Below, one piece after another: positions 5,938 through 14,057 of a stretch of DNA of 16,554 nt. Both the position numbers and the translations under genes were made by a program. A model generated the notes under the pieces. That model did not search any database, was not told the origin of the DNA, and saw nothing but the letters and a program-made list of their open reading frames with translations. Every line of letters starts with the position of its first letter. The first letter of the stretch is position 1. The stretch comes from DATDCV01 sp036524155 (lineage in GTDB: Bacteria > Verrucomicrobiota > Verrucomicrobiia > Limisphaerales > UBA8199): assembly GCA_036524155.1 (NCBI GenBank), contig DATDCV010000470.1, forward strand, positions 1 to 16,554, read 5' to 3'.

Positions 5938-6387
5938 ATGACAATACCGGGCACCAGGCAGCGGCGAATTTTGGTGGTCGACGACGAGCCTCTCGTCTGT
6001 GAGTCCATCAAGTGGCTGCTTGCGCTTGATGGGGACGAGGTCGAAACGGCAGTCAGCGGCCAGCAGGCCCTCACGCTGTTCCGGGAGGGCTGGTTCGACG
6101 CGGTCGTCATCGATTACGAAATGCCCGGAATGCACGGAACGGAGCTGGCCGCCGCTATCAAGAAGCTGGATCCACGCCAGCCCGTGCTGCTGATTACAGC
6201 TTACCCGGAGACGTTGGTAGCCTTGAAGACGCCTGTTGCCGGCGTGGACCTCGTTATCGGCAAGCCCTTCAGCCATGAGCAGCTCCGTCAGGCCCTCACC
6301 AACACCATCGCCAAAAGTCAGATTCTACCGCCGGCCGCTTTGGGGCCGGCAACCGCCCGGGACCAACCCACCCGGGGCACGGGTTAG
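5938..6387 (+). CDS. Receiver-only response regulator
   Basis: A 149-residue protein consisting of one CheY-like receiver domain and a short Pro/Ala-rich tail, with no output domain. Using the ATG at 5938, the domain starts at RILVVDDEP: acidic pair D15/D16, phospho-acceptor D59 in VVIDYEMPG, T87 in LLITAY, and K109 in IGKPFS. All are canonical, so it should be phosphorylated by a histidine kinase, which is not encoded in this window. In-frame starts GTG 5911 and ATG 5914 would add 8-9 residues. I prefer 5938 because receivers usually begin just before the first beta strand; no strong ribosome site favours any of the three. It is divergent from the polysaccharide block, so it could influence that block through protein-protein contact, but this is only inference from position. 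Confidence 0.9.
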   Translation: MTIPGTRQRRILVVDDEPLVCESIKWLLALDGDEVETAVSGQQALTLFREGWFDAVVIDYEMPGMHGTELAAAIKKLDPRQPVLLITAYPETLVALKTPVAGVDLVIGKPFSHEQLRQALTNTIAKSQILPPAALGPATARDQPTRGTG

Positions 6388-6704
6388 CACGCCGACGCGC
6401 GGGACCGTGTGCTTCCCGTCGAGAGTTACCCCTTTCCTGAGCCATCCGCGGAGACCGACGCAGCAAGCGACAGAGTCCGAACGGGCTGAGGAATTTCCCG
6501 CGCGCCACTGAGTGAGGAAAAGGCTGCGCCCGGGGACGGGCGCACCCCGCAAAAACCCGAGGTGGTGCCGGCTTTCACCATTGGCGCTTGACCGCGCTCC
6601 AGAAATATTGAGCGGCCGAACTGCCGCGCCGCCAGTGAGTTAGGGTGACGGGCTGCCCGCGGCGACTTTACAGGCGCGGCCGCGGTGCGGCATGTTGCTG
6701 GATT
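6388..6704. other. Non-coding gap
   Basis: This 317-bp gap has no protein-like ORF. It contains a 7-bp stem hairpin TGCGCCC/GGGCGCA (6525-6544, 6-nt loop). It also holds two loosely similar segments (about 6500-6533 and 6625-6664, both CGCGC..CCA.TGAGT..GGCTGC) that may be an old imperfect duplication. No clear promoter for the downstream gene was recognised. Confidence 0.4.
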
Positions 6705-7388
6705 ATGAAAACGATAATTGTTGCTTCAATGCTGCTTGGCTTCGCCGGCAGCATCCTGGCGGTGGACCGGGCGGAACTGGACAGCCGCATCCACCTGCTG
6801 ACGGCCAAGTTCGACGCGTTGCAGCATAATTCCCACAACAAGATCCCCGTGGAGACTCTGCACAAAGCCAAGGGTATCGTGTTGCTGGATCTTACGAAGG
6901 CCGGGTTTGTTTTCGCCTATGAAGGCGGCGGCGGCGTGGCGATGATCAAGGACGAGAAGTCGGGGCAATGGAGCCCGGCAGCTTTTGTGGCCGCCAATGA
7001 ACCAAGTCTTGGATTCCAAGTCGGAGGCCAGCAGTCGTTCCTGGTCATCCTGCTCATGGACGCCAAGGCCACAGATTCGCTGGCCGAGACCAAATTCCGG
7101 TTTGGCGGCGAGGCGCGCGGCACGGCGGGCGACGCCAGCGCGGGGGTAGAAGGGGAGGCGGCACCCCGGGAAGCATCCGTGCTGGTGTATGACGACCGCC
7201 GCGGTCTTTATGGCGGCGCGGCCATCAAAGGCGGGTGGCTCTCACCGGATACAAAAGCGAACTGCATCTATTACGACCAGGCGGTCACGACGCGTGAGAT
7301 CCTCTTCGAAAACAAGGTGAAACCGACCGAAGCGGCGTCGGCGCTGGCCACCCGGATCGTTGCCGATTCGAGCCTCGCGAAGAATTAG
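6705..7388 (+). CDS. Secreted SYLF-domain (Ysc84/DUF500) protein
   Basis: A 227-residue exported protein. The ATG at 6705 gives a clean signal peptide (MKTIIVASMLLGFAGSILAV, cleavage near residue 20), whereas the upstream in-frame extension is Arg/Cys-rich and not credible. The mature part matches the SYLF family: KAKGIVLLDLTKAGFVFAYEGG (54-75), GVAMIKDEKSGQWSPAAFV (77-95), GFQVGGQQSFLVILLM (103-118), then FRFGGEARGTAGDASAG (131-147), VYDDRRGLYGGAAIKGG (161-177) and a C-terminal YYDQAVTTREILF. In eukaryotes SYLF binds phosphoinositides; bacterial secreted members are of uncertain role, often linked to envelope stress or lipid binding. Length is typical. It appears to be a single gene on plus, followed by a 348-bp gap. 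Confidence 0.88.
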   Translation: MKTIIVASMLLGFAGSILAVDRAELDSRIHLLTAKFDALQHNSHNKIPVETLHKAKGIVLLDLTKAGFVFAYEGGGGVAMIKDEKSGQWSPAAFVAANEPSLGFQVGGQQSFLVILLMDAKATDSLAETKFRFGGEARGTAGDASAGVEGEAAPREASVLVYDDRRGLYGGAAIKGGWLSPDTKANCIYYDQAVTTREILFENKVKPTEAASALATRIVADSSLAKN

Positions 7389-7736
7389 CACGCTGGCAAG
7401 GAAGTTCCCTTACAAGGTCTGCTTGCTGACATCCCCTCTCCTCCTCTGGAGGAGAGGGCCAGGGAGAGGAGGCCCTTTCTATCGCGATTTCCCTGTCACA
7501 GTCCCTGCGTTAGGTGCCTGCCGCCATCCTCCATTGGACCGTGACCCGAAGGCCTCGTTATTTTATCTATCAGTTTTAGCTTGCCGAATCATTGGATTAA
7601 GTCATTCTCAAGCTGCGCCCGCCGGGAGGCACAGGTGGGCCAGGGAATCGGTTGACTGCCAGCGTTCTCAGACCGTTCGGCGCCAGGTTGATCGGGCCGC
7701 GGGAACGTGCCGAATGAGCAGCCGAAAGAAAGCACC
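7389..7736. other. Non-coding gap with hairpin repeat
   Basis: This 348-bp gap holds the 7434-7480 element. The rest includes an AT-richer stretch at 7558-7610 that may contain the promoter for the DUF2271-apbE pair. I could not identify a convincing -35/-10 pair. Confidence 0.4.
7434..7480. repeat. Hairpin repeat, second copy of a dispersed element
   Basis: CCCTCTCCTCC (7434-7444) and GGAGGAGAGGG (7448-7458) form an 11-bp perfect stem with a TCT loop. The following GCCAGGGAGAGGAGGCCCTTTCT matches the segment GGCTGGGGAGAGGAGGCCCTTCT at 3226-3247. The two elements share their outer flanks and differ in the central palindrome. The hairpin lies 46 bp after the SYLF gene stop and could add transcription stop or mRNA-stability function, but no T-run follows the stem directly. 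Confidence 0.65.
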
Positions 7737-8783
7737 ATGAAGGACATAGCGCAGTTTTTTCGAGCCGGTGTGGCGGGCGTAGTTTTGACAGGAGCCAGCG
7801 CATTGGCGCAAACCGACGGAGCGGCCTCTTTTCGGGGGACGATCCGCGATTATAACGGGACCAGTACCAGGCATTGGACCGTCGTGTGGGTCACTTACGA
7901 GAATGGCACGTTCATCAAGAGCCTGCGGAAGCAGGGGCCAGGTTGGACGGTCACCCATTGGGACAGCCACTGCCGGGTGTGGAACACCGCGCGCGGCGGC
8001 AGCGCCTCCGGCAGCCAGGCTCTGGATGGGTACAGCAGCGCGACAGCCCCGGACTATGCCGGCACCAACAATCCAATCGTCTGGACCTGGAACTGCCGAG
8101 ACACGAACAACGTGCTGGTGCCCGATGGCAACTACAAACTCTGGATTCAGTACGCGGAGGATTCCGGCCAGGGACCCTACACTACGAACGGGCTGACCTG
8201 GACCAAGGGGCCCGTGGCCAAAACCAACGACTTCGCGGACATCGGCTCCAATTTCGCCGGCCTGCGGCTCGTCTGGACCCCAAGCACGCCGGCCACCGTC
8301 GCGCCAACTATCACCAGCATCGCTCCGACAGCCGCGGGCACCGTCGGGGTGGCCTATCAGCACACCTGCGCCGCGAGCGGCACCGCGCCGATCACCTTCT
8401 CTGCGGTCGGCCTGCCTCCCGGTCTGGACATCAACGCCACAGGGTTGATATCCGGGACGCCGACCACGACCGGCACGTTTAGCGGCACCATCACTGCCGC
8501 CAACGGCACCCCGCCGAACGCCTCGCAACCATTCTCGATCACCATCAGCCTGGTGCCGGCCAGTATCGTTTCGGTGCAACTTTCCGGAACGAGCCTGGTC
8601 ATGAGTGGCACGGGCGCGGCGAACGGCACTTACGCCATACTGAGTTCAACGGATGCGAGCCTGGCGACCGCCCAGTGGACCCCGCTCACGACGAATGTCA
8701 TCGACAACACCGGCAGTTTCAGCGTGACCACCGGCATCGAGGTGAGCGTTCCGCGGCGGTTTTATCGCCTGCGGATCCCGTGA
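7737..8783 (+). CDS. Exported DUF2271 protein with Ig-like and C-terminal FYRLR modules; candidate flavoprotein
   Basis: A 348-residue exported protein. The ATG at 7737 follows GAAAGAAAG and gives a signal peptide (cleavage about ALA-Q at 24/25). Residues about 30-182 match DUF2271: HWTVVWVTYENGTFIKSL (46-63), GWTVTHWDSHC, DGYSSATAPDYAG (97-109), WTWNCRDTNNVLVPDGNYKLWI (116-137). Residues 190-275 form a putative Ig domain (He_PIG: GTVGVAYQHT, GLPPGLDINATGLISGTP). Residues 280-348 form a beta module ending RRFYRLRIP. In DUF2271 relatives the equivalent site typically reads D-x-x-[ST]-G-A-T; ApbE attaches FMN to the Thr of such motifs in NqrB/NqrC/RnfG, so T103 is a candidate flavin site. The stop lies directly upstream of apbE, which supports a substrate-enzyme pair. 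The role is presumably extracytoplasmic redox or metal-related; this is inference. Confidence 0.82.
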   Translation: MKDIAQFFRAGVAGVVLTGASALAQTDGAASFRGTIRDYNGTSTRHWTVVWVTYENGTFIKSLRKQGPGWTVTHWDSHCRVWNTARGGSASGSQALDGYSSATAPDYAGTNNPIVWTWNCRDTNNVLVPDGNYKLWIQYAEDSGQGPYTTNGLTWTKGPVAKTNDFADIGSNFAGLRLVWTPSTPATVAPTITSIAPTAAGTVGVAYQHTCAASGTAPITFSAVGLPPGLDINATGLISGTPTTTGTFSGTITAANGTPPNASQPFSITISLVPASIVSVQLSGTSLVMSGTGAANGTYAILSSTDASLATAQWTPLTTNVIDNTGSFSVTTGIEVSVPRRFYRLRIP

Positions 8784-8815
8784 CACGCCGGCTGGCAAGC
8801 GCCGTCGGGACGGGA

Positions 8816-9886
8816 ATGTTTGCCCGAGCCCGGTTCGTTCTGTGCGCTCTGAGCGCGGCCCCGGGTGTGTCCAGCGGAGCGGACCCCGCAAACGAACTGC
8901 CGGTGGTCGTCTGGGAAGGCCGGACCATGGGCAGCACCTACAAGGTGCAGGTCGTCAGCGCCAACTTGGCCGGCCCGCAGCTCGAGACGCTCAAATCCGA
9001 AGTCGACGAGCGGTTACGGGAGGTCAACCGCCAAATGTCCCATTACCAGCCTGACAGCGAGCTGTCACGCTTCAATAGAGCTCCCGCCCACACTCCCTTC
9101 AAAGTGTCGCCCGAATTTGCGCGGGTAGTGCGGTTCTCGCTGGAATTGAACCGGCGATCCCGGGGAGCGTTTGATCCCGCGCTGGCTCCCGTCATCAATC
9201 TCTGGGGTTTTGGGGAAAAGACAGATCAGCGCGCCGTTCCGCGGGAGGTTGACCTGCTGGCAGCAAAGCAGAAAACCGGCTGCGAACATCTGTCCGTCAC
9301 CGCCGGCGACGAGTTGGTGAAGGACATCCCGGACCTGGCCTTGAACTTGAGCGCGGTGGCCAAAGGGTTCGGGGTGGACGAAATGGTGCGCATCCTGGGG
9401 CATCATGGCCTGACCAATATCTACGCCTCGATCGCCGGCGAGGTCCGGGGCATGGGCCACAACCCGCGCGGCACCAATTGGCAAGTCGGGATCTCCGCCC
9501 CCGTCGCCCACTGGCGGGAAAATGACCCGATGGCGACCGCGGTCTCCCTCGCCAACCTCGCGCTTTCCACCTCCGGCGACTACCAGAAGTTCTTCACCGA
9601 CTCCGAAGGGCGCCGGATGTCTCACATGCTGGATCCCAAGACGGCCCGGCCGGTGCAACACAGCCTCGCCGGCGTTTCCGTTGTCGCTTCCGACAACATG
9701 ACAGCGGACGCCCTGGCAACAACCCTGTTCGTGCTGGGACCCGAGGACGGTTTGCGCTTCATCGAAACCTGGCCTAATGCCGCGGCGCTATTCATCGTGC
9801 GCCAACCCGACGCCACGTTCCGACTGGTTCCGAGCACGAGGTTCGCCGCGATGACCGGCTGCCGGCCCTACCCCGGAGATCTTTAG
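8816..9886 (+). CDS. apbE: FAD:protein FMN transferase (ApbE family)
   Basis: A 356-residue exported enzyme that transfers FMN from FAD to a Thr/Ser of a target protein outside the cytoplasm. Motifs in order: GRTMGSTYKV (35-44), YQPDSELSRFN (77-87), RGAFDPALAPVINLWGFG (116-133), LNLSAVAKGFGVDEM (176-190), SIAGEVRGMG (205-214, where most relatives have a second Gly: IGGE), STSGDYQKFF (251-260), HMLDPKTARPV (270-280) and MTADALATTLFVLG (295-308, Mg/FAD region). Residues 1-22 form a signal peptide; C10 is not in a lipobox. I chose ATG 8816 because GGGA lies 5 nt upstream and gives a normal signal peptide. A GTG at 8780 overlaps the preceding stop as GTGA and would add 12 residues. Either way the gene is tightly linked to the DUF2271 gene, its likely substrate. 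Confidence 0.92.
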   Translation: MFARARFVLCALSAAPGVSSGADPANELPVVVWEGRTMGSTYKVQVVSANLAGPQLETLKSEVDERLREVNRQMSHYQPDSELSRFNRAPAHTPFKVSPEFARVVRFSLELNRRSRGAFDPALAPVINLWGFGEKTDQRAVPREVDLLAAKQKTGCEHLSVTAGDELVKDIPDLALNLSAVAKGFGVDEMVRILGHHGLTNIYASIAGEVRGMGHNPRGTNWQVGISAPVAHWRENDPMATAVSLANLALSTSGDYQKFFTDSEGRRMSHMLDPKTARPVQHSLAGVSVVASDNMTADALATTLFVLGPEDGLRFIETWPNAAALFIVRQPDATFRLVPSTRFAAMTGCRPYPGDL

Positions 9887-9892
9887 CCCCGT

Positions 9893-12800
9893 TTACTGGC
9901 GCTCGAGCAAAAATAGCCTCGATGACTTGTTCTCGAGAGCCGCTTCGAGCTTCAGCATCTGCGGGTAATCCTTCGGCTGAACAATCGTGGGAGAAGTCTC
10001 GTACCGATGCTCCATGACGAACTTGTCGCCGTCGTTTTTCGAGGTGATGCGGGCTGACCCCGCGCCGTCGGGAGCAGTCAACTCGACCGCGACGGGCGCG
10101 ATGACAACCTGGCGAAAACCCGGCGGCAAGTCGATTTCGGTGCGAACCAGACGCTCGGTATCACGAGCGACGAACAACGGGAGTTTGCGCTCCTCCGGCC
10201 CGGGTGCGAAAAGCGACGGCGTAAAAGGAAGGTCGAAGTAAAGGTACTTGCCATCCACGACGCTGTATTTGTCGATATCGACGGTGAACTCCTCGACGCC
10301 CGGGTAACAGTCGAAGCGGGTGATCAAGTCGCCGACGGGACGCGCGCCCTGGGCGACAGCGGAAACGACTTCCTGGAAATAGCGGCGGCGTTCCTCCGGC
10401 GGCAATTCCGAGAAAAAGCGGTTGCGGCCATTGAATTCGGTGCCGAAGTAGCGGCGCGAAATCTTAATCCGGGTATTGCCCTGGTCGGCCACCGCGAGAC
10501 TGTAAACCGCTTCATGCCTGTCCTCGCAATCCCTGGCGGCACGGATGACCTCCTCCGCTCGCGTGGCGAGCGCCAGGCCGAGTTTGCCGTCATACGCCGT
10601 CGATCCCAGATGCGCGTATTGGTCCGAATCGTTCAGATAATACGCCTGGCCATCCACCGCGACCCGGACCAGCGGCCCGGAGAAACTATACGGCATCGGC
10701 AAACGAGCCGTGACGTTTGTGATCGCGGCGATCGGCGGTAGGAATGAGGCGAGCACGAATTGCGGGGTGAACCCGGCGGCCGATAGCATCGCGTAGTACA
10801 GGATAGCTCGGTCGGCGGCGTGGCCATAGCCGTCGGCCAAAGTCGTATCGGCGGCGGAAAGCTCGGATAACGGCAGCTCGGTGAAGGAGGGGCCGGCCAG
10901 CCGGATCGATTTGGCGATGAAATCGCGGATCGACCGGACAGCCTCGACCCGGGTGCCAGAGGAAGCCGTCAATTTTTTCGCCATCTCCCCTGCCCTGGCA
11001 CTGTTCCGGGCCCGATCCACCATGGTCCGGTTCAGCTCGGCGTAATAGTCGGCGGGATCCCCGATGAGCCAGGCGACGCCGGGGTTGTAAAGCCACTCGG
11101 GGGGAAGCTGCGATTCCGCCGGCAGCGCTTTAACCTTCTCGGCGCGCCATTCGGCTTTTGAGCCAACTCCTTCCGGACTTGTTTCTTTGACCGTCCCCGC
11201 CGGCCCGGTAACCATTTTGCTCAGCTTGAGCCCGGCGGGCGAGGTCAAGGCGAAGGTCTTCTGCTCAATCTCGTCCGGCAACTGAAAAGACTCGAACCCG
11301 GCGAGGAAGGCCCGCTTTTTCGACACGACCTCAAACTCGACCTCGATGGTCGAACCGATGTCGACGCCGGGGAGATTGGCAACCAGGATTTTGCCGCCGG
11401 TGTAGCGCTTGGCCGACGCGTTCCATCCCGCGTCCATGATGTTGATTTCGCCGGGGGAGATCTCCTGGCGCTGGCCAGTTTTGGAAGTCACGACCGCGCG
11501 AACGAGCTTTGCCTCCTGGCAGGCCGGATTGTATTCGAGCTTGAGCTCAGCCTCGCGAATCTTGCCGTTGTAAGTCAGGATCTTCTTTGAATATCTGACT
11601 TTGAGGACCGCGGAGTGGGCGTCCTGGATCTCGAGCTGCTTGCGGCTTTCAAGTATGCGCGCGTGGGACTCCACGGGCTGCTCCGGCCGGGGAAGAGAGG
11701 ACGCATCCTGAACAACCGCCGGCGCGGCAACCGCAAGCACCGGCGCTTTGCGTTCGTCGTACTGGAGCATCTCCATCGTCCGCCTCAGTTTAAGATATTG
11801 TTCGGGGCTGAACTCGACGGTCTTGAGCTTAAGCTCCCTTGAACAATCCAGAGCGCCCTGGTTGGCCGTGAAGCTTTGGTGATAGCTGATGCCGGGGTCT
11901 TCGATAGGGGAACAGGACGGCAAGGACTCGGGTTGGCCGAAACCCCGCTCCAGCTTAACGGCCAGGTTTTCTTTGAGGCCGCAGGCGACAAACGTTTGCA
12001 GCGGGTACTTCCGTTTTTCCAACCCGGTGTTCCCGAGCACGAAATTGACCAGGCCGAGGCCTTTGCCGATCCACGGCAAACTGACCACGGCTTTGCCGTG
12101 ACCGGAAGCGAGCGATCCCTCAACTGAGAACTCGACGTGGGCCTTCACAGGCTGCGAAACGTCCAGCATGTCATTCGGGCTCAGCTTCAGATCCTTCAGT
12201 TTCGCACCCGGCATCGAGCTCTTTAGATTTCGCTCAAAGAACCGACGGAGGTCATCCGGCTTCATGCGAACGAAGCTCTGCCGATAGCTGTTGTCGTTGA
12301 TGCCGTCAAAGGAAATGTCGGAAACCGCGTCCAGCGTGCCGGCGGCCGTCAACGTGGCGGTGGTCCGGACGCGCATCATGTTTTCATCGGCCGGTTCGAC
12401 GGGGCTGAGCTTGAGGTTTTCGCCCTCGGGGCGGCATACGAGGTAGGTTTGGTTGCCCTCGTAAGCAGGGAGCAGCTCGCGCGTGTTTTCATCCGTGGGA
12501 TCCATCAACACGTAATCGCCTTTGTTTAGTTCGACGCTCACGATGGCATGATTGAAAAAGGGGTCCGGAACATCCTGGTCCATCTTCGAGCCTACGTTGA
12601 TCAGCACGGGGAAGGCATTCAATCCCGCCGTTCTCAACAGGGCGACCAGGAGCGCTGCCTTGTCGCGGCAAACTCCGTACTTCTTCTCGAACGTCAGGCT
12701 GACATCATGTGGTTCGTAACCCGGCCGATCCTTTTCGGGCGTCAGCCCCATATAGCGGACCTTTTTCGAGACGTAATAAAAGAGCGCCTTCATCTTCTCC

Positions 12801-13723
12801 GTGGGCGAGGAGGCGCCCGCCGTTAACTCTTCCACCGTTTTCTTCATGTCCGTTGTGGTCGCCTCGAGGTGCGGTTTGCTGAGCTCCCAATACCACTTCG
12901 AGACCGACTGCCAGTCGGGAGAAGTGCTGACGAGCAACCGCTGCAGGACGTTTTCAAAAGCGGGCATCGCCGGCTCGTCAAACATCCGCGGCACGTTGTT
13001 AACCTCCCAACGATAAAGGCTGCCGCCGTTCGCGGTTGCCGCCTTTGAGTACTTCACCGTACCGGGGATCTCGTCACGCAACAGCACGCGCTGCAGCGGC
13101 TTTTCCCCGGGAGCATAAACCTCGTAAGACAAATGCCGGATGAAGCCCTGTCCCTCGAAAACGTTGTATTCGGCGAACTCGCCAGGGATGATGGCGCGAT
13201 GTGTGGTCTGGCGCGTGACGGCGTGCACCGTATCGCCGACCTCCAGCGCCGGGATGCTCACCCGCAGCACCCGGCTGTTCGGGTCGTAAATGTTCATCCC
13301 CATCTGGCTGTCATCCACCATCTCCTTCGAGTTGGCCGCCAGATCCACCACGACGGCTGCGCCGTCGAGCTTCATCACCTCCAACTTCACCACCTCGACG
13401 GTGGAATAGGGCAGCATGTAGCTCAGGGAAAGCGTTCGGCGGCCACGTTTGCCTTTCTCCGTCAGCACTTTAGTGAACCACTCGTCCTGCGCTTCGCCGG
13501 TGCCGTCGGGGCGGTAAACCCGGACCATCTTTTGGTCTACCGTCGCTTCGTCGCAATCCGGGTACCGCTCCAGACTGATCTCCGCAGCGGCCGTAATTGC
13601 CTTTTTCGCGTCGATGAGGGCCCACTGCTCGCCCTCGTACCGCTGCGCGTCACTGGCTTGAGCCGCGGCTGCGAATAGGAACGCCAGCAAAAGGGAATAA
13701 CGACCACTAACCGAAGTTTTCAT
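9893..13723 (-). CDS. Exported protein with two DUF3857-transglutaminase halves, second half apparently inactive
   Basis: A 1276-residue exported protein; ATG 13723 gives MKTSVSGRYSLLLAFLFAAAAQASDA as signal peptide (ATG 13729 is 2 residues longer; the frame stays open further but is not signal-like). First half: DUF3857 (about 40-260), then a transglutaminase-like domain with KKYGVCRDKAALLVALLRTAG (347-367, C352), NHAIVSVEL (H392) and YVLMDPTDE (D408), followed by a beta-rich C-terminal domain to about 650. After a Pro/Glu linker the arrangement repeats: DUF3857-like 705-870 and transglutaminase-like 905-1060. There, GYGHAADRAILYYAMLSAAG aligns with the active segment but has A969 for Cys; S1015 and N1031 stand at the His and Asp positions. 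The C-terminal part (1090-1276) again matches the first half in style. The family is common in Bacteroidota and Verrucomicrobiota envelopes; its substrate is unknown. It converges on apbE with a 6-bp gap. Confidence 0.88.
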   Translation of the reverse strand: MKTSVSGRYSLLLAFLFAAAAQASDAQRYEGEQWALIDAKKAITAAAEISLERYPDCDEATVDQKMVRVYRPDGTGEAQDEWFTKVLTEKGKRGRRTLSLSYMLPYSTVEVVKLEVMKLDGAAVVVDLAANSKEMVDDSQMGMNIYDPNSRVLRVSIPALEVGDTVHAVTRQTTHRAIIPGEFAEYNVFEGQGFIRHLSYEVYAPGEKPLQRVLLRDEIPGTVKYSKAATANGGSLYRWEVNNVPRMFDEPAMPAFENVLQRLLVSTSPDWQSVSKWYWELSKPHLEATTTDMKKTVEELTAGASSPTEKMKALFYYVSKKVRYMGLTPEKDRPGYEPHDVSLTFEKKYGVCRDKAALLVALLRTAGLNAFPVLINVGSKMDQDVPDPFFNHAIVSVELNKGDYVLMDPTDENTRELLPAYEGNQTYLVCRPEGENLKLSPVEPADENMMRVRTTATLTAAGTLDAVSDISFDGINDNSYRQSFVRMKPDDLRRFFERNLKSSMPGAKLKDLKLSPNDMLDVSQPVKAHVEFSVEGSLASGHGKAVVSLPWIGKGLGLVNFVLGNTGLEKRKYPLQTFVACGLKENLAVKLERGFGQPESLPSCSPIEDPGISYHQSFTANQGALDCSRELKLKTVEFSPEQYLKLRRTMEMLQYDERKAPVLAVAAPAVVQDASSLPRPEQPVESHARILESRKQLEIQDAHSAVLKVRYSKKILTYNGKIREAELKLEYNPACQEAKLVRAVVTSKTGQRQEISPGEINIMDAGWNASAKRYTGGKILVANLPGVDIGSTIEVEFEVVSKKRAFLAGFESFQLPDEIEQKTFALTSPAGLKLSKMVTGPAGTVKETSPEGVGSKAEWRAEKVKALPAESQLPPEWLYNPGVAWLIGDPADYYAELNRTMVDRARNSARAGEMAKKLTASSGTRVEAVRSIRDFIAKSIRLAGPSFTELPLSELSAADTTLADGYGHAADRAILYYAMLSAAGFTPQFVLASFLPPIAAITNVTARLPMPYSFSGPLVRVAVDGQAYYLNDSDQYAHLGSTAYDGKLGLALATRAEEVIRAARDCEDRHEAVYSLAVADQGNTRIKISRRYFGTEFNGRNRFFSELPPEERRRYFQEVVSAVAQGARPVGDLITRFDCYPGVEEFTVDIDKYSVVDGKYLYFDLPFTPSLFAPGPEERKLPLFVARDTERLVRTEIDLPPGFRQVVIAPVAVELTAPDGAGSARITSKNDGDKFVMEHRYETSPTIVQPKDYPQMLKLEAALENKSSRLFLLERQ

Positions 13724-14057
13724 GCGCATAAACAAGCAACGGATCGATACCATACCCGCAAGGACGCAGCAACCGGGTACGGGCTCGTTCCACCAGGTCC
13801 CATCCTCGCGGCTAAGGACAAAGTCTGCGGTGGAACGGACTGCGTGTAACACCCGACGAACGCCTATAGTCAACTGATCCGGAGTACCCGCTCCGAGACC
13901 TCATGGAACGCGGCATTCTTGGATTCGCCGCGGCTCAGGAAGCGGGGCCATATGGCCAATACAGTGCCCAACCAGCGAGCGGTTCACGGCGGGTTTCAAA
14001 ATAAAGAAGGCCGAGCGACAGCTCGGCCTTCATGTCGTTCTCAGGTGATGGCCGCTG
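13724..14057. other. Gap upstream of the DUF3857 gene
   Basis: This 334-bp gap contains the terminator of the surface-protein gene (14007-14030). It also contains a 9-bp inverted repeat CGTTCCACC (13786-13794) / GGTGGAACG (13829-13837) with a 34-nt loop, which would fall in the 5' untranslated region of the minus-strand DUF3857 gene if transcription starts beyond it. No ORF with protein character and no clear promoter. Confidence 0.4.
14007..14030 (-). terminator. Rho-independent terminator of the surface-protein gene
   Basis: A 10-bp perfect stem AAGGCCGAGC/GCTCGGCCTT with a 4-nt loop lies 27 nt beyond the stop at 14058. On the minus strand it is followed by CTTTATTTTG, a T-rich run. Stem strength, short loop and T-run together make a textbook intrinsic terminator for minus-strand transcription. 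Confidence 0.88.

Noticed and set aside
6525..6544. Hairpin after the response regulator as its terminator
   Set aside because: The stem is only 7 bp, no T-run follows, and it lies 138 nt beyond the stop.
7668..8579. Minus-strand frame of 303 codons over the DUF2271 gene
   Set aside because: Gly/Arg/Asp-rich with no motif, while the plus frame has signal peptide and two recognisable domains.
9065..9661. Minus-strand frame inside apbE
   Set aside because: Shadow frame; the plus strand carries all ApbE motifs without interruption.
13845..13873. TTGACT (13873-13868 on minus) as a -35 box for the DUF3857 gene
   Set aside because: No acceptable -10 box at 16-18 nt spacing.
13724..13873. Upstream extension of the DUF3857 protein to a start at 13873
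   Set aside because: It would place 50 non-signal residues before an ideal signal peptide at MKTSVSGRYSLLLAFLF.
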